Shown: positions 34,573 to 46,509 of the stretch, piece by piece
How the letters are laid out: each line of letters starts with the position of its first letter
How positions within the stretch are numbered: the stretch's first letter is position 1
Position numbers and translations under genes: made by a program
Origin: Ophiostoma sp. CBS 140.51
Lineage: Eukaryota > Ascomycota > Sordariomycetes > Ophiostomatales > Ophiostomataceae
DNA length: 64,000 bases
Assembly (NCBI GenBank): GCA_029298735.1
Contig: JANSLP010000128.1
Span: forward strand, 20,388 to 84,387
Reading direction: 5' to 3'
The notes under the pieces: model-generated
Seen by the model: the letters and a program-made list of their open reading frames with translations, nothing else
The model's database searches: none
What the model was told of the DNA's origin: nothing

Positions 34573-36143
34573 ATGTCCAACGGAACAGGCCCCATCTGGT
34601 GGGTGCCCACGTCGCCTGTCGGCAGTGGTAGGTTGAGGCTCTCCAATGCTATTTTCTGTGTCGTGAACCAGCTAACAATATTCCCATAGGTGACAATGCT
34701 TGGCAGCTCACGGCAGCGTCTCTCGTCGGGCTTCAGTCCGTTCCCGGTCTCGTGGTGTTGTATGCCGGCGTTATGAAGAAGAAGTGGGCCATCAACAGCG
34801 CCTTCATGGCCTTTTATGCCTTTGCCGCTGTCCTCATCTGCTGGGTACTTTGGGCCTACGAGGCCTCCTTTGGCGAGTATATGCTGCCATTTGTCGGCAA
34901 GCCCAACAATGTACTCGGCATTGACACCCTTCTCGCGCAGTCGAACCTGCCCTCGCTCGGCGTCAGCCAAGAAATGCCCCTCGCCACCATGGTGTATTTC
35001 CAGTTTGTCTTCGCAGCCATCACTCTTGTTATCACGGCTGGCGCCTTCCTTGGCCGCATGAGCTTCTACGCATGGATGATCTTTGTGCCTCTTTGGTTGA
35101 CGTTGTCGTACACCGTGGGCGCATACTCCATTTGGGGCGGTGGCTTCCTCACAAAGTTGGGCGTGCTTGACTACTCGGGTGGTTACGTTATCCATCTGTC
35201 GAGTGGCACGGCCGGGTTCATCGGTTCGTACTGGATTGGCCCTCGCTTGGCCAAGGATCGTGAAGACGCCCGACCCAACAATATTCTGGTTGTATTAATC
35301 GGCGCCGGCATTTTGTGGATCGGCTGGAACGGCTTCAACGGCGGTGACCCATACGCCGCTAATGCTGATGCCGGTGTCGCTGTTCTCAACACTAACCTGT
35401 GCACGGCCGTATCTTTGCTTGTTTGGACTGGCCTCGATATGATCTACTTCAAGAAGCCATCCGTCATCGGTGCCGTCCAAGGCATGATCACAGGTCTCGT
35501 TGCGATCACGCCTGCTGCTGGGTACGTTGCCGGTTGGGGTGCCATTCTTCTTGGTCTCGGAAGCGGTGCCGTGCCCTGGGTCACCATGAACATTGTGGCC
35601 AAGAAGTGGTCCTGGCTCGAGCGCCACTTTGATGACACGCTAGGCGTCATGCACACACACATGGTTGCCGGTTTCGTCGGTGGCTTTGGTACCGGTCTGT
35701 GGGCCACCGTCGACGGTTGTGCTGCTTTTGGTGCTACCAACCCAGGCGGTGCCATTGCCGGCAACGGCATCCAAGTGGGCTACCAAATGGCAGGTGCTAT
35801 GTTCATTATTGGGTGGAACCTCGTGTGGACCTCTCTCATCCTCCTTTTTATCAAACATGTCCTGCGCATACCACTGCGTATGAGCGACGAAGAGCTTTTC
35901 CTGGGTGATGACGCCGTTCATGGCGAGGCTGCATACGTCTTCGGGCCTTGTGATGCCCATGAAGAGCTTGGCCATGCCGGCTATATCCAGGGCGAGATGG
36001 TCCAGACGGCTGCTCCTTCTCCTCCGGCTGGTGTGCCGGAAGACAACGATGGCGATGCTGAGCTTGGGATTGGCGGCTCGACTGTTGAGCCCAAAGATAA
36101 GAGTAGCAGCGGCAACGGCGAGGGAAGCACACCGACGCAGTGA
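34573..36143 (+). CDS. Ammonium transporter, Amt/Mep family
   Basis: Two exons, 34573-34627 and 34690-36143, encode 502 residues. The intron splits a Gly codon and joins MSNGTGPIWWVPTSPVGS to GDNAWQLTAASLVGLQ, the standard Mep N terminus. Eleven membrane segments fit the family. The pore residues are visible: His187 in YVIHLSSG and the twin partner His340 in MHTHMVAG, with VGAYSIWG and WIGWNGFNGG between. The C-terminal cytosolic tail, where Mep proteins are regulated, begins at MSDEELFLGDD and ends in a Ser/Gly-rich low-complexity stretch. It takes up ammonium at the plasma membrane. Whether it is a Mep2-type sensor or a bulk carrier cannot be decided. GATA sites upstream suggest nitrogen control. 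Confidence 0.95.
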
Positions 36144-37505
36144 TTGAGAGGTGTGCTTTGTGCAAGTACATTGGCAGAGCGTCTTGTGATGGGTTTCAGG
36201 AGGGGCTGAGATTTCAAATTTTGGTGGTCGGGAATGATGAGAGATACCATGTATTAGTGTGTTAATAGGATGCTGTTTAATATTTTTGGTAGATTCCCAC
36301 TCCGACATGTCACACGTTTTTTTCAGCGTGAGGAAAGCTTTAAAGCCCTAGTCCGTGACTTTTTACGGGAAGAAAAAGAAAATATCGCCGCGGCGACTCA
36401 ACGGCTGTAGTATCCAGCCTGTGACTTTTATTTTTATCAAGAACGTCTGTTGTTTTGTATTTTTACCTTGATATGGCGTAGGACAAGATGCCAGACCTCA
36501 ACTCGAGCTGGATTTCTGACCCCCACTGCCGTTGTTGCCTTGTCTGCACCGCCACCACAGTCGTTTGAATTTTATGCAGCAAGAAAGTTTTGGCAAAATT
36601 GCGCCCAATGAGCACATGGATGCGTGCTTTCAAATTCTTTTTTTTTTTTTTTGAAAAAAAGACTATGTGAACGCAAATACCATCTTAGACACTATCAACT
36701 TGGTTTTGAAATGTTTCCTACTGACGAGAACGAAAAAATTGCACCACAAAGTTGGTGATGTTTACCTCCTGCCCTAATAAAGCTCAGGCTTCACGCTGTG
36801 CCTGGCCCAAGCCGAAGCGCTAAAACGGGCGGCTAGCCAAGGGCCTAGCCGTCAATTTTTAGCGCCTGGAAGTGTAAACAACTCGGATCCTGCCGCTGTA
36901 AGTTGGAGATCTTCTACTTCAAGCCATTAGGTCCAACATGGAACTCCAATACCTTCAAGGTGCCTGAGCCAACCAAGTCTGGTTTGCACTTGAGTGGTGC
37001 AGAATTTCTTTAATGACCTATCAAAACCATATGCATATTACTGAGTAGTCGCGCAACCGAAGTGGCTCCGCAGGTAAAAGAACTGCACATTTACTGACAA
37101 ACAGGGGGCAGCTTGCACCAACAGATGCATGAGCCGGGGGTTAAAACACACTGAGAAGGGCAGCCAATTGTTTCGAGTCGTTGGCACAGCCCTCGTGGGC
37201 GGGCGGCAAGGCATCCTGTGTTCCATCATAAACAGGCCACAGGAGGAGGCCGCTTCACATGGCGGTACGGTGTTATTTGTTTGAGAAGCGGGGATTTTCT
37301 TGTAGAATGGGAGAGAAGATAGCATCGACACCTTTCTCACGAAAAGCGGCATCAACATCACCACAGTTCACCGTCCACAACAGACAGCATTGCCCTTTTC
37401 CAGCTTCCTCTTCCGCCATAATATTTTTTATCTCATCGTCCAAAGAAGGTCCGTCTGGTCACTGCCAACCCAACTTGGCACAGACAAGTTACTCGCTCGC
37501 CAACA
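36144..37505. other. Intergenic region with hairpin
   Basis: About 1.36 kb between the ammonium transporter and NLR2. It contains a run of about 20 T at 36631-36651 and the imperfect inverted repeat at 36817-36865 (separate entry). No gene is recognised. Confidence 0.5.
36817..36865. repeat. Imperfect inverted repeat (hairpin)
   Basis: The left arm begins GCGCTAAAA and continues to CGGCTAG (36817-36838); the right arm, from 36841, carries CTAGCCG and ends TTTTAGCGC at 36865. The two outer 9-mers and the two inner 7-mers are perfect complements, separated by a short loop, with a few mismatched bases between them. It may be a small transposon remnant or a cruciform-forming element. Confidence 0.7.
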
Positions 37506-40500
37506 ATGTCGTCTAGAAGCCGCTCAGAAGCAAAGCCAGGAAAAATCAGCATCTTCAAGAGATTTCTAGGCAAAGACAAATCTCAGGATCAACTTGCAGG
37601 TAAGCTTTGTTAAGATGAACTTTCTAATTCAGAAAACGAAGACTTACACACGTTTGCAGTCGGCATTTCTGAAGAACTCGACTCTCGAGCAAGATCCAGG
37701 AAAAAGGAACGAAAGTCAACCGACGAGACTTTCTGTGCTCCAGAAGCCGTACGGCAGCTCTGGAAATCATACAAGGTCGAACTCTCGCATGAGAATGATC
37801 CCGATTTTCTGTCGGCCGTTAAGCGTCTTGAGAAAGAAGAAAGGCGATACGACTCATTCTCGAGCACAAACTCGTCGCCAAACCAATACTCAGCAGACGA
37901 AATAGTCCTGCCAAAGACAACAATCAGCTCGAAGCCTCAGATCAATGTCCAGATCACACCAGTCTCCCAGTCCCAGGAGCTATGGGATGACGCCTTTCAA
38001 GGCATCGAAGAAACTCCCGAGGGCAAAGAGCTTGCACAGAAATATTTCAAGATTTTAGGCACGACTCTCGGTGATTCCGACAACAATGTATGCTTCGCAG
38101 AAAACAGCGCCACCGAGTCCGGCATTCCGGGCGCGGCAACCATTCGCCAGCGGGACATGATCAACCTCGTGAGAACCGGCCTCAAAAAAGTCGAAAAATC
38201 CGCCAAAATTACCAACTCCATGGCCGCCTTCGCAGAGGCAGTTTTGGCGGCCAAACCATTCGCCGATTTTGTCATTCAGACCGTTCCGCACGCTGCACCG
38301 GCTGCTCTACCTTGGGCTGGTGTTTGTGCTGGACTTCAGGTGAGCCCCGGTAAAACCAATACTGCATTTGTGCCGTCCTGGCCTCACTAGGCCTGGCCAA
38401 TAGGTCTAACACAACTTCTCCTCTGATTAGTTGCTCTGCAAGCCCGCCAAGGCAAACAAGGAGAACCTTGAGGCCGTCAAATATGTCATTTCTCGAATGG
38501 AATGGTATTGTGCACTCACCGACCACCTGCTTAACCCGTGGAGCACCGAAGCCAATGGCCGACTCATTGAGGCGGCTCTCGACACGCTGCGGACTCGAGT
38601 TGTCAGGTTATACCGGAAGCTGCTTCTCTTTCTCATGCAGAGCATCTGCACCTACTACCGACACCAAGGAGTTGTCTTTGTCAAGAACATCACAAACCTT
38701 CATAGCAAGTGGGCTTCAAGCTTGGAAGATATCAAAAAAGAAGAAGCCGCACTGCGAATCGACTCCGACCAGGTTCAAAATATCGACCACAGAAAAGCTC
38801 TCCGAGACATTGGCGACCGTTCACTCGAAACAATGAGGCTTGTCGGCAATCTTGACCGGACTTTCCGGGAGTTTTGGGATGAGCAGAGGAAGATACAGAC
38901 GACAGAAAACGACCGGACTCTGCTGAAACAATTGTATGTGGTCGATCCCAGGGACGACATGGACGCCATCGAGATGAGAAAGGACACTCTGCTCGACGAC
39001 GCTTTCAAATGGATTCTCGAGGTCCCTGAGTTCAAGGCCTTCACAAACGACTTTGACGATTACAACGATATCAAAGCACCATCATCGCCCTGTCGCCTAC
39101 TTTGGATCAAGGGACCAGCCGGTACAGGCAAGACGATGCTTCTCCTAGGCATCATTCGTGAGCTGCATGAACGGTCAGCGGTCCTGAGTCCAGGCATTGC
39201 TCATTTCTTTTTTCAAAATGCAGACAATACCCTCAACAGCAGCATGGCCGCCTTGCGGTCGTTGATCTGGATGCTGGTTCACGAGCAGCCTCACCTCTTG
39301 AGGCACCTGCGTGATAAATATGAACATGCTGAGCCATCTTTTGTGGGCAAACATGCATTCATTGGTCTCAGTAAGGTGCTGGAGAACATGCTTCGCGACC
39401 CGGACTTGGAGCCCGTCTACTTCATTGTCGACGCCCTAGACGAATGTGACGACGGTCTGCCGGGCTTCATTGACCTCATCGCCCACTCGCTCACCATCAC
39501 CGATAAGGTGAACTGGCTCGTGTCTAGCCGTCCCAGCGTGCCGCTGGGCACCCGCATTGCGGCCAACTCCCTCGTCGAGTTAGACTCACAACGGCTTGAG
39601 GCCCCTGTCCACGCCTACATTCATCACCAGCTTGCCCAACTGCAGCACGCCGACGGCTACACTGACGCCATCATCGACGAGATAGCCCACGAGGTCACCA
39701 GCCGTGCCAACAACACCTATCTCTGGGTGTGGTTTGTCTTTCAGCGGCTCACCAAGCCGAACCAAAGAGGCAAAATACGCAATGGCTTTTATGCATTGCG
39801 GGCCATCAAAGACTTCCCGCCGGGTTTGTCGGCTCTCTACGACCACATCATGGCCTCTATTGCACAAGGCGATGAGGACGATCCAGAATACTGCAAGGCG
39901 GCACTTCGGGCTGTGTACCATGCGTACAGGCCATTGTCCTTGAGCGAGCTGGTCACATTTGTTGACCTGCCCGAGGACCAGGTAGTCCGCATTGTTGGGG
40001 AGTGTGGCTCGATTCTCACTCTCACAAACTCGACAGTAAGCCTCATCCACCAGTCTGCCAACGACTACCTCAAAGACAACTATATTGCGCATCTAGGAGC
40101 AGCAGGCATAGTTCAGGGACACGCAGATATGGGCCGCCTGTGTCTAGGTGCCTTGTCTGCGGGGCTACACAAAAATATGTACAGCCTTTCAGGCATGGGT
40201 CCCTACGAGCGAACGACACCGCCGCCCAAGCCAGATCCCCTTGCAACCGTTCGCTATGCGTGCATCTACTGGGTGGACCACATCCGTGATGCAGTTGGCC
40301 ATTCGGGCGGAAAGCGTGGGGCTTCTCCACTCGACAGAGGACTCGTCCATCCATTTCTACTTGAGCACTTCCTTCACTGGCTCGAGGCTCTCTCCCTGCT
40401 CGATGAGATCTCGGCTGGACTTGCGGCTATTCGAGCGCTCAAAGATCTTTTGCCGATCGAAGACACTTCTGCTTTCGCCAATTTTGTTCGAGATATGCTG

Positions 40501-42312
40501 TCTTTTATGATGTGGAATAGCTACTGCATACATCTGTCTCCTCTTCAAGCATATGCGTCTGCCCTGCTGTTCAGTCCAAAAAACAGCAAAGTCCGGCGCA
40601 ATTTTGAGGACCAGCATGAGCTAAATTGGGTCAAAATAAAGCCCGCTGTTCAAGATGACTGGGAGCCATACGTCCAGCTCAACGGTCATCGATCTGTCGT
40701 CACATCTGCCGGATTTTCACCGGATGGGAAGCAACTCGTGTCGGGCGCTGTTGACAACACAGTCAAAATTTGGGATGTTTCATCCGGCATGTGCATGTCC
40801 ACATTTCATGGCCACAGCAGAAACGCGGAGACTGTTGCCTTCTCAATCCCTGACGGAAGGTACGTGGCTTCTTGTGCAAATGGTGGTGCGATCAAAATAT
40901 GGGACGTGGCGTCTGGGGAATGCTCATACTCGTTGGCATATCCTTCAGTCCCACCTCTTGTGTTGCCAACGTCAATTGCTCTGTGCACAACACCTACAAT
41001 ACAACTCGCTGCCGGCTTCAGCAACGGGGTTGTCCACGTCTGGGATGTGTTGTCGGGTAAGGTCGTGCAGACTCTCGATGCCCACGATTCTGCCGTTGAG
41101 TCTCTTACTTTTTCGCTTGATGGGAAGCAACTTACAAGCGGCAATCTCAACGGGGCGGAAAAGGTCTGGGATGCTATGTCTGGCCTGTGCCTGCGAGCAC
41201 AAATCGGACAACCATTCATATATGAATCCGCGTCATACCCACTGCCAAACTGCACCAACCTCTTCGCTAAGTGGGAAGACGACATCATCCGAGTTTGGGA
41301 TGCGTCTTCTGCGCATCATGCACAGCTCGCCAAACGCGAGATGAATGATATTTTTGCAATTGTGTGCTCGCCCAGCGGGTCGCAGGTTGCCGCAGGCTCG
41401 GAAAATGGGACCGTAACAGTCTGGGACACCGTCACAGGAAAGTGCGTACTGGAGTTGGCAGGCCACTATGACCTCGTTTCTTCACTCGTCTTTTTCCCCG
41501 ATGGACAACGGCTGGCCTCGGCATCCCACGATATGACCGTGAAGCTGTGGAAAGCAGCCTCAGGCGAGTGCTTTGGTACCCTGGAAGGCCACCAGGAGGC
41601 CATCACAGACCTCACCATCATACTTGACGGGCAATTTTTGCTCTCATTGTCAATGGACGGGGTTGTCAAGGTGTGGAATACGTCATCATGGGAATGTACC
41701 CAAACGTTAACCAACTGTGCAATGGACCTTGTCGTCTCACCCGACGACAAGAAACTTCTGTGCGTCTTGGAGAACCGCGAAATAAATGTTTTGGACATCA
41801 TTTCAGGCGAGTGTGTGCTGGGAGTCGACGATTGCAAGGCGTTGAGCATGTCAAGAGCATTCTCACCAGACGGGTCAAAAATGGCGTTCCAATCGAAGGA
41901 TGAGGCCATTCAGGTATGGGATCTGAAATCAAATGGGCGTACCCAGGCACTCGTTGGCAATGACTGCATCATTACCAGTGTCGAGTTTTCGCCAGACGGG
42001 AAATCTCTTGCCTCTCTTACAATTCGCAGCACTTTGAGGATTTGGGATGTGGCAACCGGAGCTTGTACCAGGGAGCTTGAAAACTTCAACGGTGCGAGAA
42101 TAACAACGGTATTCCCACAAGGGGAAAAGAACGACGCAAAGGAGGTAGGGCAGTTTCACGGGCTGAGCTGGGATGGAACGTGGGTCACGAAAGACGGGCA
42201 ATACTTGTTTTGGTTGCCATATCAGTATCGATCTGGGGTGAAGTACGCAGTATCCGGTGACAGGATTGCGATTGGCGTGAATCCAGGAAAGGTATGGGTT
42301 CTCCGTCTTTAA
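37506..42312 (+). CDS. STAND immune receptor, NACHT_N-NACHT-WD40 (NLR2)
   Basis: Three exons, 37506-37599, 37660-38339 and 38431-42312, give 1551 residues; all junctions keep frame. The start MSSRSRSEAKPG is chosen because the short first exon splices with strong GTAAGC...TTGCAG signals. Layout: basic N terminus (ISIFKRFLGKD); PF17100-type NACHT N-terminal domain from about residue 138 (ELWDDAF) to 470; NACHT with Walker A GPAGTGKT at 486-493, Walker B YFIVDALDE near 590, and LVSSRP; a helical part with YCKAALRAVYHAYRPLS; then about 12 WD40 repeats from residue 1006 (LNGHRSVVTSAGFSPDGKQL) to the end. The second intron matches the position of one in NLR1. The WD40 repeats are diverged from one another. 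A HET-C2-type GLTP gene follows 600 bp downstream on the same strand, which suggests an allorecognition role (inference). Confidence 0.93.
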
Positions 42313-42912
42313 ATGTAGTTTTGATATGAGGCGTTGTAAAATAAGAAAAAATAAATCGTGTACGACACGGCCGTAAGCTATACCAAAGTTGCATCACGAG
42401 TACAAGAAATCTGCAAGGGAGATTTGGCAAGAGAAAAGAGAAGGAGAACGCGTCAAAACATATCACGTGCTTATCGAGTCCGATAAGAGATCCACAGTGC
42501 CATTGTTTACTGGCCAATGAAGAATTGCGTCCGTCAACCAGCTCGTACCTTTCCCCTCCAGCCCCTCTTTCCCTCTCGCTCGTGTCTCCTATTCTTGGTT
42601 GGCTCTTGCCCCTTTTGGAACCCCACGCTAACAACTGGTGCTATGCCCCTGTCCTAAGTGCCCGCCTCGTGGAAAGGTCGAAAGCTGTCTTGTTCCTAGA
42701 CCGCCTCCAGACGATAAACGACAACTCCTCCTCCGACCAGTTGCCACCTCTTCCTCACGACTCTGTTCTTTCGCTTCTTCTTTATTTCAATTTGGACGCC
42801 ACTATCTCGTTTCCTATTCCACGTCCTCGACACCTCGATCCTCGGTTTCGATTTCTCTCTCTCCCTCTACATTCGCTACCCCGCCCCCAACACAACCCCT
42901 ACGTCTTTCGCA
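42313..42912. other. Spacer between NLR2 and the GLTP gene
   Basis: 600 bp. AT-rich just after NLR2, then a C/T-rich leader from about 42530 to 42912 that leads into the GLTP start. It must hold the GLTP promoter. No other gene is seen. Confidence 0.5.
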
Positions 42913-43612
42913 ATGTCTGCCGACGGACCCGTGGGCGTCACATTTGTCGACACGCTCAAGAAGTCCTTTGTCGATGTTCCTATCGATGCCGGGAAGAACA
43001 TTGAAACGGAATCCTTCCTTGAGGCTACAGAGTCTCTGGTAACCATTTTCGGTAGGTAATCGAAACTTGTTAAGAAGCAGGAGGAAAAGTTCAACGAACG
43101 ACATTGGGGAAAGACAAAAACGTTGACACGGGTCGGTAGATGTTCTCGGCCCCACCGCTTTCAAGCTTGTCAAAGATGACATGCTCGGCAACGTCGCCAA
43201 GATCCGCAAGCGGCAACTCGAAGCCCCCGGCGACTCTGCAACGCTGCAGTCCCTTGTCGTCAACGAGCTCAAGACCAAGAAGCACAACGCTACCGAGGGC
43301 CTGTTATGGCTGTTCCGCGGTCTCCAATTCATGTACGAGGCCCTGAGTCGGAACCTTGCGTCCGAGGCCGAGGAGCTCAGTGCTTCCTTCAACGCGGCGT
43401 ACGGCGACACCCTCAGCAAGTTCCACAACTTCCTAGCCCGCGGTGGTTTCAAACTTGCCATGTCTGCTTGCCCGTATCGCAAGGACTTCTACGCCAAGCT
43501 GTCCCCGAACTACGCGGATCTCAAAGTGAAGCTTCAGGCGTGGCTGGACGCCCTGAAAGACATTGTGAAGATCCTGAAGACCTTCCTCGAGAGCAAGGAG
43601 GCCAAGTGGTAA
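42913..43612 (+). CDS. het-c2: Glycolipid transfer protein, HET-C2 type
   Basis: Two exons, 42913-43051 and 43140-43612, encode 203 residues, close to the roughly 208 of Podospora HET-C. The intron splits the Asp codon of FDVLGPTAF. The whole protein is one GLTP fold: the glycolipid headgroup residues are all present as Asp60, Asn64 and Lys67 in DMLGNVAKIRKRQL, Trp103 in LLWLFRGLQF and His142 in SKFHNFL. Segments VVNELKTKKHNATEG and YRKDFY are strongly HET-C-like. GLTPs move glycosphingolipids between membranes in the cytosol. In Podospora anserina, allelic HET-C proteins are sensed by the NACHT-WD40 receptors HET-D and HET-E and trigger cell death. Here the gene follows a NACHT-WD40 gene. 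The symbol follows the Podospora GLTP, not the unrelated Neurospora het-c. Confidence 0.92.
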
Positions 43613-44678
43613 AGGATGAAGCAAAAGACGAGGTGTGGAGAGATAGGTAATCCTGGCCGACGGCCAACAACAGCATTTACTACATACTATTTTGGGGCTT
43701 CTGGAAGCACAATGGTAGTTTTGTTGGTCGTCACCATTCCTAGGATGCACGTAAGCGCACGCCGCGGCGTATGAGCGACACCGGGATAGACGGGGTCTTG
43801 GATGCCGACGAATGGGCGGCATCCTCTCGAGCAACCGCTATGTAATAACGGCATTTTCCCTTTCAGCATTCACAACTTACGTATATATTGAATACAACAC
43901 GCCATGGACATTCTAAAATCGTTGATCCTACATCGTTTAGCACTTCCTTGACCACAGTGGCCCCAAATCCTTTTCAAACTTAGCTCACGTGGTGTTACAC
44001 CACCAGTGGACCGAAGCATGGCACTCGCCAAGCCGACCGCCGTGCGTGCATCGTCGGTGCAGCCGCTCTCCGGCTTTAAAGTTGAATATAGCATTTGCCG
44101 TACGTTGGTTGACAATACGAAAGAAAGAAACGGCACAAGTTCCAAGCAGAATCCCTACCAAAGAGTAAGTCACTATGCACTGCTTCTTGGTAGACTCGAT
44201 TTAAATATCGCGCGTTGTCCTGTACCACTGTTCAACTAACGAGGATGGAAAGTGGTCTGCCTAGCCCCCTCCCGTCGTATTTAGACTCGGCCGCTCCTTC
44301 CTCTTCGTGCCGCCCTTTGCATCTCACACAAGATCTAGACCGGTGGGAAGGTGCAGCCTTGGCACAAAATCGTTTATTCCGGGGCGCCAGGAAAGAGCTC
44401 ATCAGGAGGGGAGGAAGGAGCACTCAGATGTTCCAAACGACATTAGCAAGCTATTCTGCCGTGTTGGTCGGGAAAGCGTGGTCAGCTTACCGGGTCAAAT
44501 TAGAGAGGTCAATTGCCTGCATCCAATGGCGACATCGTGAGATATTCAAGAGGGGAAGCTCTGGTCTTTAGGATAAAAGGCAGGCGATCTTCCTTTTTCA
44601 TGTGTATGAAGATGCATCTGGCCACTTCATTTCCTATCCAGACTTCAGAAGTGTCACATAATTCTTCTTTCTTCCACC
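43613..44678. other. Intergenic region, no gene recognised
   Basis: About 1.07 kb between the GLTP and the TRI14-like gene. Short overlapping frames only; the last 150 bp are the likely promoter of the next gene. Confidence 0.45.
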
Positions 44679-45926
44679 ATGCATCTCATTAAAACAGCCG
44701 TTGCTGCTCTTGGTGCCTGCGGACTATGGGCGACCACCCTGACAGCAGCTACACCTGTCCCTAATGCCTGGTCGACGGCTCTCGCGAAACGGCACCAGAG
44801 AGGACGGCACCAGAGAGGCCGGAACGATGACTGCCCAGAAGTCAATCGTGGCAACTTCATCATCAACCAATACCAGCTGTACCCAGAAAACGCTGACTGG
44901 GACGAAGACGCGTGCCTTGTCTACTTTGGGTTTGTGTCACCTTGGAAACCTCCTTGATACTGGGGTATGCCTCTCTCTAATACCGGCTGCTGGCTTTCCA
45001 GATCCCTGTGGAACGCCACAGTCGCCATCTACGACCCCTACATTGACGACTTTATTTCCATCCTTGAATTCGATAATATCAGCCGTACAGGCACCGAGCA
45101 TATCGGCGGAGTTGCCTGGGATCGCTTCACCGGACTCATCACCATCCTCGTTGACTCGGCCGCGCCTTGGGCTACTGCTGGTGCAGATGTCTCCGGCACG
45201 AACTTGATTCTCAAGTGGGATCCAAACACACAGGCTACACTCTGGACCGTCAACCTTACGGAGACAACGCACGGCAAGTACGGCGCTTTCCAGGATATTG
45301 AGACTGACAAGCGTGGTTACACGTACGTTGTCGGTACATACCCTGGGTCAATTCTCCGGATCAACGCCAACGGCACCGAGGTGATTCCTTGGTACGGGCC
45401 GCTCCAGACCACCAACACTACCATCCCAGGCCTTGGTGGTCTCGTCGCTTTAGGCCCCGAAGGTCACCTTCTGCTGGCCAATGACGCTGGTAATGGCAGC
45501 ATCTACCGCCTTGACACAAGAGATCCACTTGCGCCCCGCATATTGACACAAGTACCGATCCGTCCGGATGTGCACTACAATGACACGGATGCCATCTACG
45601 CGCCACCCCTTTACAATGGCACCGTCCTGCTCGTGTCGAGCCATGCATCGGGCATTCAAGTGCTCGTATCTCGCGATGGTAGCTGGACATCGGCAGAGCA
45701 CCTCGGCACGATTCCCAACCCTCCGCAGGGCACACCTGCCGACGTAGCCAATGCCACCATCGGCTCGGCCGTGACGGCTGCGGTGCAGATTGGTTCCAAC
45801 GCCGTGTACATAATCGATGACTGGCTGGCCGACCCATGGGTGACTGGCCAGGTGGCTGGCAACCGGACACTCTTCCCTATGCCGGATATTACGGCGCAGA
45901 TCAAGACTCTGCTGCGTCTACGGTAA
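44679..45926 (+). CDS. Secreted TRI14-like beta-propeller protein
   Basis: Two exons, 44679-44929 and 45002-45926, encode 391 residues; the intron (GTTTGT...TTCCAG) joins CLVYFG to SLWNATV in frame. A signal peptide (MHLIKTAVAALGACGLW..TLTA) and several N-glycosylation sequons point to secretion. The body resembles the TRI14 family: NRGNFIINQYQLYPENA, HIGGVAWDRFTGL, SGTNLILKWDP, FQDIETDKRGYTYVVGT, GLGGLVALGPEGHLLLAND. Repeated G-D/W-rich strands fit a six-bladed propeller of the SMP-30/strictosidine-synthase kind. TRI14 sits in Fusarium trichothecene clusters and has been linked to virulence rather than toxin assembly, but relatives occur widely outside such clusters, as here. The activity is unknown. 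A short HQRGRHQRGR tandem near residue 39 lies just after the signal peptide. Confidence 0.75.
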
Positions 45927-46509
45927 TTCAATACAGTTGCTTCCCCGGGTGGATGGCTTCGATGGGCGGCGCGACAACCGCAAACCCCAACGCTGTAACT
46001 TCAAGCATTACTACCGAGAATCAGCTTGCACCATGTTTATTTAGTATTATTTTTCTGCTCTTTTGCACTCCAGTTAATATGCGGGTGATTGCCGTGGTGC
46101 GCCGCTCTCCAAACTAGGCAATCAAATACTCTTCTTTTATCCGGGGAACACCCCGTGGCTACGATTGGTAGCTTCCATGCTTTGTGCATATCCCACACTC
46201 TGGGGTTTACTTTATTGATTTAAGTTCTCTTGTCGTTTATTGTCCTTAATCCTTGCTTCGGCTTCCATGGAAGAAAAAAGGCCGCATAGTATAGGTCATG
46301 AGCATGGAATTTTATTGCCGTTCCCGTCTATTATTTTCCATTTCTATGAAATGGAGCGGCGCGTAGGCCATGAAATATTGTCATTTATAAGAAGGCGCTC
46401 CCTCTCTTCCCTACGTTGGATTTAAGCCAAGACCTGAACGTTGATCACTCATCGGCGTCATATAATTTTGGTTGTTGATTTCTTTTCTTGCCTACTTATT
46501 GTCGCCAAC
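45927..46509. other. Intergenic region upstream of the AA9 gene
   Basis: 583 bp; contains the TRI14-like 3' UTR and the AA9 promoter. An in-frame minor ORF near 46240 has no domain. Nothing else is seen. Confidence 0.45.

Noticed and set aside
23033..43612. Operon of NLR1, transporters, NLR2 and GLTP
   Set aside because: Fungal genes have their own promoters; spacers of 0.6-3 kb and pyrimidine-rich leaders before individual starts fit separate transcription.
2888..45926. Trichothecene-type gene cluster (P450, TRI12-like pump, TRI14-like protein)
   Set aside because: The three genes are 15-27 kb apart with unrelated genes between them, and no terpene synthase, acetyltransferase or cluster regulator is present.
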